NCBI GenBank assembly: GCA_018655525.1
Contig: JABIJM010000007.1
Location: forward strand, 25,766-89,765
DNA: 64,000 bases
DNA from: Candidatus Woesearchaeota archaeon
GTDB lineage: Archaea; Nanobdellota; Nanobdellia; Woesearchaeales; GW2011-AR9
Direction: 5' to 3'
In this document: one piece after another, positions 18,753 to 29,300 of the stretch
Layout of the letters: the number at the start of each line of letters is the position of its first letter
Numbering within the stretch: the first letter of the stretch is position 1
Notes under the pieces: model-generated
Told to the model about the DNA's origin: nothing
Seen by the model: only the letters and a program-made list of their open reading frames with translations
Databases searched by the model: none
Translations under genes and position numbers: made by a program

Positions 18753-19941
18753 CAGGCAGAATCAAACATCCCATTAAATGATTCTTACCAATGCCCCAAA
18801 TGGATGAAACTAACCCAATTGCCGTTGCGGTAAACAAGATTGTTAATCCAATCACGCCGTCAAAATAAAATGTTAAAAGTATAATAAACCCTAAGATTGA
18901 ATAAACAACCATCTTGTAATTGACTTTTACAATCACATTTGCAAATATTTTTGAAATTTTTAATGTTAAAATTGTCGCAATCCCTCCCACAACTAATGCT
19001 ACCCCTAAAAAAAGAATCATCTCTTCTAATCCTACACCTCCAAGAAGTGTTTTCACTGTTACAATTGCACCATTTCTCGCTTTGTCTAAAACGTAAGCAG
19101 TTCCAATACTGATTAACATGTTTGCAGTGTTTATTCCACCTACTAAAGAAAGAAAACCTTCATCCCCAATATCTCCGACAACATTTGTTGCAACGATTGC
19201 AGCTTGAGAAGACCCGAACCCTGGAAGAAACGCAGCGATAAACCCAACACCACTTGCAGCTGTAATAGCTTTCGTTGCATTCTTTTTAGATATGGTTAAT
19301 GGTTTTGAAAAATCCTGTTCCGGGATGGAAGAATTTTGTGCAAGGCTCATTATGAGGATAGAAAATCCAAATAGTCCTGATAACATTGGAAATAATGGTT
19401 GTTCTAAATTTGGAATTGCGGTTAAGACAATTAGACCAAGAACTCCTGCTAACATAAAAGCAAGAAAACTTTTGATTCTTTTTCCTTTATCTTTTCCAAT
19501 CATAAAAATCATAATTCCAGATAAAATGTATCCAATACTTCCTTTAAGGATTGGTGCAAGTATTCCCATACTAACAATAAAAATAGGAAACAACAAGATT
19601 CCAAGAAGCAAGCAACCCAAAGATCCAATCACCGTATATGTAATTGCATTATGTCCTTCTCCATTGTGTAATAAGCGGTGACCCGGTAATACGTTAAGCT
19701 CTTGGCCAGCATCAGGAGCTCCAAGATAAATAGAAGGAATGGAATCTAGGAATGAATGGGTGATTGCTAATGAGATTATGTAAATTGCTAGTGTAATTGG
19801 AGAAGTGATTGACAGCAAGACAGCAGAGAAAGATATCATGATTACTGAGAGTAAGTTTACATGGATTCCTGGGACTAATCCTGTGATAATGCCTGAACTC
19901 ACGCCAAGGATAATTGCAAATATTACTTCTACAAAACTCAT
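18730..19941 (-). CDS. TctA/DUF112-like integral membrane protein
   Basis: GIITGLVPGIHVN, SIYLGAPDAGQELNVLPGHRLL, GFGSSQAA; multiple TMs. Confidence 0.75.
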   Translation of the reverse strand: MSFVEVIFAIILGVSSGIITGLVPGIHVNLLSVIMISFSAVLLSITSPITLAIYIISLAITHSFLDSIPSIYLGAPDAGQELNVLPGHRLLHNGEGHNAITYTVIGSLGCLLLGILLFPIFIVSMGILAPILKGSIGYILSGIMIFMIGKDKGKRIKSFLAFMLAGVLGLIVLTAIPNLEQPLFPMLSGLFGFSILIMSLAQNSSIPEQDFSKPLTISKKNATKAITAASGVGFIAAFLPGFGSSQAAIVATNVVGDIGDEGFLSLVGGINTANMLISIGTAYVLDKARNGAIVTVKTLLGGVGLEEMILFLGVALVVGGIATILTLKISKIFANVIVKVNYKMVVYSILGFIILLTFYFDGVIGLTILFTATAIGLVSSIWGIGKNHLMGCLILPVILFFVL

Positions 19942-20051
19942 GGCATTCTGACAAACTGTTTTCTTTTAACTATATCTTTACATTAAAAACTATATTCTAA
20001 ACCCTACATCACCACACAATCTTTATAAACGTCAAATATTTCCTATTCTTT

Positions 20052-21761
20052 ATGGTAGGTGTAGATGTTGGCCTTTTCCTAGAGTTAGGTATAATTATTA
20101 TTGTTGCAGCTCTAGCAGCATTTATTTTACGTCTTCTAAGACAACCACAAATTCTTGCTTATGTTCTTGTTGGTGTGCTTATTACTCCTGTATTTGGTCT
20201 GATTGTAGATACAAGTTTAATTGAATCTATGTCTCTTATTGGTATTGCATTCTTGTTATTCATTGTAGGGATAGAAATGGATTTAAAATCCTTAAAAAGT
20301 GTTCTTCTTGTTTCAACGTTAGGGAGTGTACTTCAAACAGTCATTCTTTTTGTAACGGGATACCTTGTTGCACTTCTATTAGGATTCTTAAGTTTGGAAG
20401 CAGCATACATTGGATTGATGCTTGCATTTTCTTCAACAATGGTTGTGATGAAATTACTTTCCGATAGAAAAGAACTTGCAACCCTCCATGGAAGAATTGC
20501 AATTGGAACTCTCTTAACACAAGATATTGTTGCTATTTTTGCACTTTCTATAATGACATCTATTAATGGAGTGAACACGGCATTATTAGCAATTGCATTT
20601 GTTAAATTTCTGATTCTTTTTGGAATTGCATATCTTGCAAGCAGATTCTTATTTCCTGAAATGTTCAAATTTGCAGCAAAAAATCAAGAACTTCTTTTAA
20701 TTTTATCCTTAGCCGTTTGCTTTACATTTTCATTATCCTTCTCTTACATTGGTTTTCCCGTTGCAATCGGTGCATTTTTAGCTGGAATTTCATTAGGTAA
20801 TCTTGAATATCATATAGAAATCATTGCAAAAATGAAAAGTCTTAAAGATTTTTTTGCATTATTATTTTTCGTCTCTTTAGGGATGGGTCTTTCACTTGGT
20901 GTGATTCAAAAAATGTGGTTCCCCTTAATAATCATTTTAGTTCTTGTTATGTTTGTGAAACCCCTTGTAATTATGACAATTACTTCATTATTCAAATACA
21001 CTAAAAAACCCTCCTTTTTAACTGCAAATTCTCTTGCTCAAGTAGGTGAGTTTTCATTAATACTTGCTGCGCAAGGTTTGCTTTTGAAACATATCACCCA
21101 AGATTTGTTTTCATTAATTGTAATCACAGTTTTATTTACGATCACTACTACCTCCTATTATGTTGAATATAATCAATTTTTCTTCCGTTTACTTAAGAAA
21201 CCGTTATCTATTTTTGATAGATTTACAACTCAGGGGTTGGAATATCTTCCTTCTGAGGTAAGACCGAAAATAGTCTTATGTGGTCACGATCGTGTTGGAT
21301 ATAGTATTCTTCGAAGTCTACATAAAAAGAAAAATAAAGTTCTTGTGATAGATTATAATCCTGAAGTTATTAATCACGTTGTGAGCGAAGGATATCATTC
21401 AATTTATGGGGATGTTACAGATGATGAAATCATGGATAAGATGAACTTAAAAGAACTTTCTATGTTTATTTCAACAATCCCTCGTGTTAAAGATAACATT
21501 CATTTATTGCGTAAACTTAGAGAAGTTAATAAACGTGCAAAAGTAATCATGACTGCAAATGATATTGATGAATCTTTTAAATTGTACGAGTTGGGCGCAG
21601 ATTATGTAGTGCTTCCACATTTCTTAGGTGGAGAGCATGTTTCAAATCTTATTGATAAAATCCATAAGAAAAAGATAAATCTTAAAGACCATAAAGAGAA
21701 GCATATTAAGCATTTACATCATCGGAAGAAGATGGGTCATGCACATCCTACACATCATTAG
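20052..21761 (+). CDS. CPA2-type cation:proton antiporter with TrkA-N domain
   Basis: Na/H exchanger-like TMs; VLCGHDRVGYSILRSLHKKKNKVLVIDYNPE...YGDVTDDEIM. Confidence 0.9.
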   Translation: MVGVDVGLFLELGIIIIVAALAAFILRLLRQPQILAYVLVGVLITPVFGLIVDTSLIESMSLIGIAFLLFIVGIEMDLKSLKSVLLVSTLGSVLQTVILFVTGYLVALLLGFLSLEAAYIGLMLAFSSTMVVMKLLSDRKELATLHGRIAIGTLLTQDIVAIFALSIMTSINGVNTALLAIAFVKFLILFGIAYLASRFLFPEMFKFAAKNQELLLILSLAVCFTFSLSFSYIGFPVAIGAFLAGISLGNLEYHIEIIAKMKSLKDFFALLFFVSLGMGLSLGVIQKMWFPLIIILVLVMFVKPLVIMTITSLFKYTKKPSFLTANSLAQVGEFSLILAAQGLLLKHITQDLFSLIVITVLFTITTTSYYVEYNQFFFRLLKKPLSIFDRFTTQGLEYLPSEVRPKIVLCGHDRVGYSILRSLHKKKNKVLVIDYNPEVINHVVSEGYHSIYGDVTDDEIMDKMNLKELSMFISTIPRVKDNIHLLRKLREVNKRAKVIMTANDIDESFKLYELGADYVVLPHFLGGEHVSNLIDKIHKKKINLKDHKEKHIKHLHHRKKMGHAHPTHH

Positions 21762-21906
21762 GTTTTTTCTAAATCAAAAAGATAGGTCAATTAATTAGAA
21801 ACATTTAATAAAAAACAGGCTATTTTCTACTTATTAACATAACCTACGAAATGAACCAACAAAAAACAATCCTGTTTTTTGAGATTCATTCATCATTACA
21901 TTCCTC

Positions 21907-22845
21907 ATGAACTTCCAAAAACTAACACCTGTACCTCAAAAGAAAGAATTACTAGATCTAGCGTTTAGAAAAGCACGTCTGAAAGGAGTTCAAAAGAAGT
22001 TTGTAGGTAATTGGCTGCAAAAGATTCGGTACAAAGAAAACTTGAAATTAGATATTGTGAAGGATACCTTAGTTACAAGATTAATGAAAGTTCTCCAAGA
22101 ATTTCCAAATACCATGGATTTAAATGATTTTTACGTAGAATTAATCAAACTAACTTTAGATTATGTGGAATTAAAAAAATCTTTTGGGGCTCTTGATTGG
22201 GCAATCAAACAGATTGGAAAAGTTCATCGTGTTCATATTGTGAAAGTAAATGAAGAGAAAGAAGGTGCAAAAGTTAAGAAAATTACGCTTCAATATTATG
22301 GGAGGATTGCGTCTATTTTAAAACAAATTAATCCTCAATTAAAATATTTAGAACAATCACGAAAAACATTACGAAAATTTCCTGCAATTAAAGAACTTTT
22401 TACTGTTTGCTTATATGGATTTCCAAATGTTGGAAAAACAACTATTTTGAACAAATTGACTGGTACTAAGGCAAAAGTTGCAGCATACTCGTTTACAACA
22501 AAAAGTATTAATGCAGGGTATATGAAACTCAATGATACGAAGGTTCAAGTTCTTGATGTACCTGGAACTTTAGCACGTAAAGATAAAATGAATGATATTG
22601 AATTGCAAGCAGAACTTGTCTTGAATGAAGTTGCAAATGTTGTGGTTTATATATTTGATTTAAGTGGTGCAAGTGGATATTCAATTAAAAATCAAGAACA
22701 ATTACTTCAGAATTTAGGAAAGAAAAGAAAAGTTTTTCCATTTGTGAATAAACAAGATATCACAGATGAATCTCTCTTAAAAGAATTCACTGTTAAACAT
22801 TACACTTTAGAGGAGATCAAGGCAGAAGTTGAAAAATTGATGTGA
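21907..22845 (+). CDS. NOG1-like GTP-binding protein
   Basis: GFPNVGKTTILNKLTGTKAKVAAYSFTTKSINAGYM, DVPGTLARKDKMNDIELQAELVL. Confidence 0.88.
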   Translation: MNFQKLTPVPQKKELLDLAFRKARLKGVQKKFVGNWLQKIRYKENLKLDIVKDTLVTRLMKVLQEFPNTMDLNDFYVELIKLTLDYVELKKSFGALDWAIKQIGKVHRVHIVKVNEEKEGAKVKKITLQYYGRIASILKQINPQLKYLEQSRKTLRKFPAIKELFTVCLYGFPNVGKTTILNKLTGTKAKVAAYSFTTKSINAGYMKLNDTKVQVLDVPGTLARKDKMNDIELQAELVLNEVANVVVYIFDLSGASGYSIKNQEQLLQNLGKKRKVFPFVNKQDITDESLLKEFTVKHYTLEEIKAEVEKLM

Positions 22846-22975
22846 TCTCTTTTTTTTGTGATCTTTAGTTTCTTTGTTGTGAAACTTCGTAAGTTCTTAG
22901 TTGTTCAAATAGGAAGCTTTATAAACGTTAAAATATTCCTTTTGTGAAGGTAGAAGACATCTCCGTGTTGCGTAT

Positions 22976-23034
22976 GTTAAAAACCGTAGGCACCTGTGTA
23001 ATTTCTACACCACCCCCCGTCTGCGGTTTTTAAC
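22976..23034 (+). ncRNA. Structured RNA/leader candidate A upstream of the HTH-giant surface protein pair
   Basis: 14-bp stem GTTAAAAACCGTAG/CTGCGGTTTTTAAC (one G-U), inner GTGTA/TACAC; TATA-like CTTTATAAAC upstream near 22918. Confidence 0.45.
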
Positions 23035-23050
23035 TGCCTCCCATAACAAA

Positions 23051-23323
23051 ATGAATCTCAATGAAGAAAAACTATCACGAGCTATAAGCGCGTATTCTAG
23101 ACGGCATATTCTCCGTTTACTTGCAGACAAAGAAATGAAAGTTAAAGATATTGCTGCTACAACTAAAATGTCAGTTTCACTAGCTTCTCGTCACTTAAAA
23201 TTTCTTCATGATCTTGGTTTTTTAACAGTTAAGAAAAAAAGTCCATTCAAATTTTATTCTTTAAAAATCAAAGAATTAAAAAACCTTTTGGCACTCTATG
23301 ATAAGGTGATAGATAAATTATGA
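23051..23323 (+). CDS. ArsR-type winged-helix regulator
   Basis: YSRRHILRLLADKEMKVKDIAATTKMSVSLASRHLKFLHDLGFLTVKK. Confidence 0.85.
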   Translation: MNLNEEKLSRAISAYSRRHILRLLADKEMKVKDIAATTKMSVSLASRHLKFLHDLGFLTVKKKSPFKFYSLKIKELKNLLALYDKVIDKL

Positions 23324-26300
23324 AAACAAAAAAAGGGGCAAGATGTGTACATAAAGAACGAATCATCCTACTCTGGGTAGTCTTTGCTGTAATCTTGTTA
23401 TTTGTGTTAGCTTCACCTATCTCTTCATTTGAAAATAAAAAAATTAGTTGGATTCAAGAATCTCTTAGTGGATTAGTTGGGCCTGGGAACTTATTAACAG
23501 GAGCAGTCATTGGGACGCAGGAGTATGGCACTTTTGCTGAGGGAGATGAGGATACTACTTTGTGGGATATTAATATCTCTTCTACAGGTAATAATCCAGA
23601 TTCTGCTGTTGATTTAGTAATAAATTCGGAGGATCACGTGTTTGTTGTAGGAAATGGAAGTAATTTACAAGGCATTACTACTGCTTCTGATTGGTGGATT
23701 AAATCTTTCCTTCCTGATGGGACTGAAAATACAACCTGGGATATTAATGTAAGTGAAGGTCTTCCAGGAACAGCTGAAAGTGCAACTGGTGTTACTCTTG
23801 ATTCAAATAATAACCTTTATGTTATTGGGTATCTCAATGATTTTGTTGATTTACCAAGTCAAAAAGATTGGGTAGTTAAAAAATATTTTTCCAATGCTAC
23901 TGAAGACTTAAATTGGGATCTTGGATTTTCAAATGGAGATCCTCCAGCTGGTGATGACATCCCTTATGATGTTGCAAATGATTCTAATGATAATATTTTT
24001 GTTGTTGGAATGGGAACTAATTTAGATAGTGGAAGTAGTGGTGAGGATTGGTGGATCAAGAAAATGAATTCTAGTGGTGTAGAAAATACAAGTCATTGGG
24101 ATTTAAATTTTACTTCAGATGGTACTCAGAGTGATATTGCTTATGCTTTAGCTGTAGATTCAAGTGATAATGTTTTTGTTGTTGGAACTGGAAATGGTTT
24201 AAATGCTCCTCCCGCTACTGGTGCAGATTGGTGGATCAAGAAATTTGATTCTGATGGAACTGAAAATACAACTCATTGGGATCTTAATTATTCTAATGCT
24301 ATTGGAGGAGATGAAATTGCATATGATATTGCTATAGATTCTAATGGTAATGTTTTTGTTGTAGGGGTTGGTCAAAATTTAGCTGGTTTTACTTCTGGTT
24401 CTGATTGGTGGATCAAGAAATTTGATTCTGATGGAACTGAAAATACAACACATTGGGATAAGAATTTTTCTGGTAGTGATAGTGCTTATGAATCTGCTTA
24501 TGGAGTTACGGTAGATTCCAATGATGACGTTTATGTTGTTGGTGCATTTGTTGCTGGTAATAATGCTGCCAATACAGAATGGTTAATTAAGAAATTTTTA
24601 GCTAATGGAACGGAAGACACATCAAGTTGGAATTTAACTAATACTTCTGCACGATCTTTTGATGATACCGCTTATGCGGTTGCTGTTAACTCAGAAAATA
24701 ATGTAACTGTCGTTGGAGAAGTATATGACATTGATTTAGAAACAAAAGGTTATGATTGGTGGATAAAGAGTTATGAAGGAAATTTTACTGCTGCTGAATC
24801 TCCTTCTGCTCCTGTAGGAACGTTAGGAAACTTTTTTGATGATTTCACCAATAGTCCAAACGCCACACACTATCAGAATGAAACTCTTCAAGCTATAGAA
24901 ATGACTTTTGAACATGATTCAACAAATGAAGTGATAACTTTCAATGCTTCTGTTGTGGGTGGTCGTTCAACTCACGAATTGTTTACGCTTGAAAATATTA
25001 CGATGGCAGACTTTAACGCTACTGTAAATATTACTATTGAGAATACTTCTAGTTCACTTTCTGCTTCTACTTTTGTAACTGCATCTTTAGCTTTAATCAA
25101 CCAGAGTGATTCTGATTTTTTTAATGGTTGTCAAGTTAATATTGATGATACAGGAGAAACAACGTTATCAGCAGCAAATACAACAGGTGGATTTTCATCA
25201 AATCTTTCAGAAACAAATGTTGCTCCAAATGGTACGATGTATATGGAATTTTATAGTGATACAAATCTTTTAAACTGTACTTATGATGGACAAGAAGCTT
25301 CTATTCTTGTGGAAATGGATACAGAATTCGCTTTTGGGGTTCGTGCTGATATAGCACCAGGAACACCGACTGGTGATGTGAATATTACTTTTGATGAATT
25401 AAATTATTCTTTAGGGAAAATAGTGCCTGCTGAAAGTGTAGATTGTGGATTAATTGCAACTGATACAACTATGAATCAAGATGTTACTACTATTGATACT
25501 TGTTTCTCAATAATATCGGATGATATTTCCTTAGATTGTGCTGGTTACTCAATTGAATTTGCAACAACAAGTGAGGGACATGGAGTAAATATTACTGGAA
25601 GAGATAATGTAACTGTAGAAAATTGTGTGATTGAAGAAGGTGCTGCAAATGGTATTTCTGCTGTTCTTGTTGAATCTTCTGCGAATATAACCCTTCAAAA
25701 TAATAATATCACAACAATTGGTGATTCTGTAGTGGGGATTGAATCTGGTGATAATACAAATTTAAGTAATTATATTGATAATAATATTACCACCACAAAT
25801 AATGGTTATACTATTTACATCGCTGGTCAAGATAATAATATTACTGATAATATTTTAACAGCTACCACCGGTGCAGGTATACGAGTTCTTTGGGCAAATG
25901 GAGATCGTGGAATTTACCAAGGAAATACCATTGTTGGAAACCCAGCAAGTGCAATTGGAATTGAAATTGATGGACAAAATAATTCTATCCTTAATAATGA
26001 TATCTTTGTAGATGGAACAAGTGCGTGGTCAATAAGATTAAGTTCATCGGATTTTAATTTAATTGATTCAAATAATTTGACAGCAACAAATACAGGTGGG
26101 ATTGGAATTTATATGATTGGGACGTCTGATAATAATACATTAATTAATAATAATATTACTGCATCAACAGTAAATGAACTTGAACTTAGTGATGAAACTG
26201 GCGATTCTTATACTAATGTTTTAATTTATAATAATTCATTTGGTCAAATTAACTGGACAAAAACAAACTTAACGACAGCTCAAAATTTAAGTGTTGGTAT

Positions 26301-29300
26301 TACGGTTTTTCTAGAGGATAATAACATTGGTGTTTTAGATGATGAAACAAATATGCAGAATCTTAATACTTCTGCAGAAATTCAATTATTTGGACTAACC
26401 TCTTATACTTCCACTCCTCAATTATTGAAGAACGGTGTTAGATGTGATAATGGAGATTCTTGTAACATTAGTTTTGATGCTACAAATGATATCCTTTATG
26501 CTAATGTTAGCTCATTTAGTAATTATACCACTTTAACCAATGACGTAATCTGTGGAAATCTTACCTCTGATACGACTATGAGTCAAGATTTGACAAATGA
26601 TTCCTCTTGTTTTACCTTTGGTGCAAGTGATATCACGTTGGATTGTGCTGGGTACCAGGTTAATAGTACAGGCGAAATCTCTCTTAGTGCCGTATTTATG
26701 GATAATACTATTAATACTCCTACTTATGAAAATATAACTCTCCAAAATTGTGACTTTCGTCATTTCCCCAATAATATCATATTTCTTTCAGTTAATCACA
26801 GTCGTGTCTCTAATATCACTTTGGTAAATGGATCTTCCGGTTTTGACGTTTTTAATTCTACTATTGAAAATATAACTGCAATAAGTGGAAATATGGATAT
26901 TATTTTAGGAAATTTAAGCACTTTTGAAAATATTAATTTAACCAACGATAGCGTGTTCGGTGTATTTGAAAGTTACGAAAGTATCTTTCACAATATCACT
27001 GTTGTTCAAACAAGTGATAACGCAATATCTCTAACAAGTTTTGAAAATAATAATTTAACAGACATTACTATTTACAATGTTTCAGATACAGGTAATGATG
27101 GTGTTCTACTTGCTTCTTCTGGGGTTCATAGAAATAATTTTGAAAGAATTACAATTCAGAATAGTGCAGTTAAATCAGTAGGTCTTGCTTCTGGGGATAA
27201 TAATACCTTTTTCAATAGCACTTTTTCAAATATTACAGAAGGTTTTGTACTTACTGGTTCATCTGCTGGTAATATTTTCACTAATGTTGAAATTAATGTT
27301 TCCGGAATTGGTGTTTTAAGTATGGATGATACAAGTTCAGGAAACAACACCTTAATGTATAATAATTCTTTTGGTTTAATCAATTGGACAAAAACGAGCT
27401 TGGTTACACTTCAGAATTTAAGTGTTGGGACTACCATTTTCTTAGAAAATAATACAGTAGGAGTATTAGATGACGAAGATAATATGGATCAATTAAACAC
27501 TTCGTCTAAAATAGAATTACATCTTCTCAATTATTCCGAGACACCTCAATTATTGAAGAATGGTGTAAGATGTGATAATACCAATGCCTGTAATATTAGT
27601 TATAGTAGCATAACGAAAGTTCTTTCTGCTGACATCTCTTCCTTTAGTAATTATACCACTCAAGATGCAGTCCCAGACACTACAACTCCAACAATTACCG
27701 TAGAATATCCTACAAACAATTCCAAACAAAATGAAACCACCATTGCTTTAAACTTTACAGTAGCTGATGATGAATCAGTTGATGCTTGTTGGTACAGTTT
27801 AGATGATGGGGCAAATACAACAATTGCAAGTTGTGCTAACACAACAATTACACCAGGACGAGGACCACACAACCTTACTGTTTATGTCAATGATACCTCT
27901 AATAATATGAATAATTCTGGACGAATTAATTTTACAATTAATAATTTCCCTACATTAAGTAATTTAGTTCTTAACACGACTGACCAAACAACAAATAATA
28001 CAAACCAAAATCTTACTGCCTCTTGGACAAGTAGTGATGAAGATGGAGATAGTATTCGTAATATTACAAATTGGTTGTTGAATGGTTCTTCAATAGCAGT
28101 ACTTTATCTTCCATTTGAAGGTGGTTCAAACAGCACATTCACAAAAGATTATTCCACTTTTAGTAATAATGCAACAGTAAGTGGTGCAACCTATAATATC
28201 ACTGGTTTCAAGAACTCACATGGGTCCTACCAACTTGATGGAATTGATGATTACCTGAATGTAAGTCATAATGAAAGTCTTAACATCACTGAAGAAATTA
28301 CAATTATGTTCTGGGTACAAGATCCTGTTAGTGAATGGGGGGATAATTATACAGAAACAAGTCTTACTGCAACGTATGCTAATACCGGGTGTACTACGAC
28401 CGATTATTCGGGTTCTGATGATGCTATGAGAACAGCAACTTTAGGATTTGATTTTCCTTTCTTTGATAGAAACATAAGTGATACAGATACAGTTTATATG
28501 GATACTAATGGGCGTATAAGTTTTGATGATAGTACTTCTGATTTTGGTCCAGATGCTACTGAAATGCAAAATGAAGAAAACATCGCTGCAAATTGGCAGG
28601 ATTACGGTGGTGCTAGTGAGAATAATGAACATATTTGTACAAACCAAGGAGTTGCACCAAACAAATGGGCTTCTTTTGCATGGGATAGTTCATTTTATAA
28701 TGGTGCTGGCACTGTTCAGGCAGAGATTATTCTTTATCAAAATGGGACCATCGACATTATCTATGGTACTATTGCTGCTCACGCCGATACGTGGTATCGT
28801 GGGATCAGTAATGGAACTGGATCAGATTATGCTTACACTACTGATACTACATTAAGTGGAGCAGAAAGTAACACTGCTTTTAGATACACTCCTCCAGCTA
28901 TAGTTGCGGCTGAAGGATCTGAAACTTCTAATCGGACATTAGTAAGTAAAGCTGGGAGTTATACAATACAAATGAAAAATATGACGGTCTCTGCATATAT
29001 CAATGGAACTGATGAAGATAGTGTTACCTTAACCATTGATAAAAATTGGACACACCTAGCAATGACATATAATGGTAGCGATTTGAAATTATACAAAAAC
29101 GGTGCATTAGCAAATAACACGAGTTTCTCTGCTACAATTGAATCATCAATTAGCGATGTAATCATTGGAGATTTAATTAATGGATCTATGGATGAGGTTT
29201 ATATCTTCAATCGTAGCCTCTCTGCTAATCAAATTTCTGCAATGTACAATAACCAAACAGATATAATTGTTTCTCAAGAAACTTCAGAGGATGATAATTG

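Noticed and set aside
22976-23034. H/ACA guide RNA for candidate A
   Set aside because: Loop ATTTC lacks the tandem G-A needed for a K-loop/K-turn and there is no ACA after the stem.
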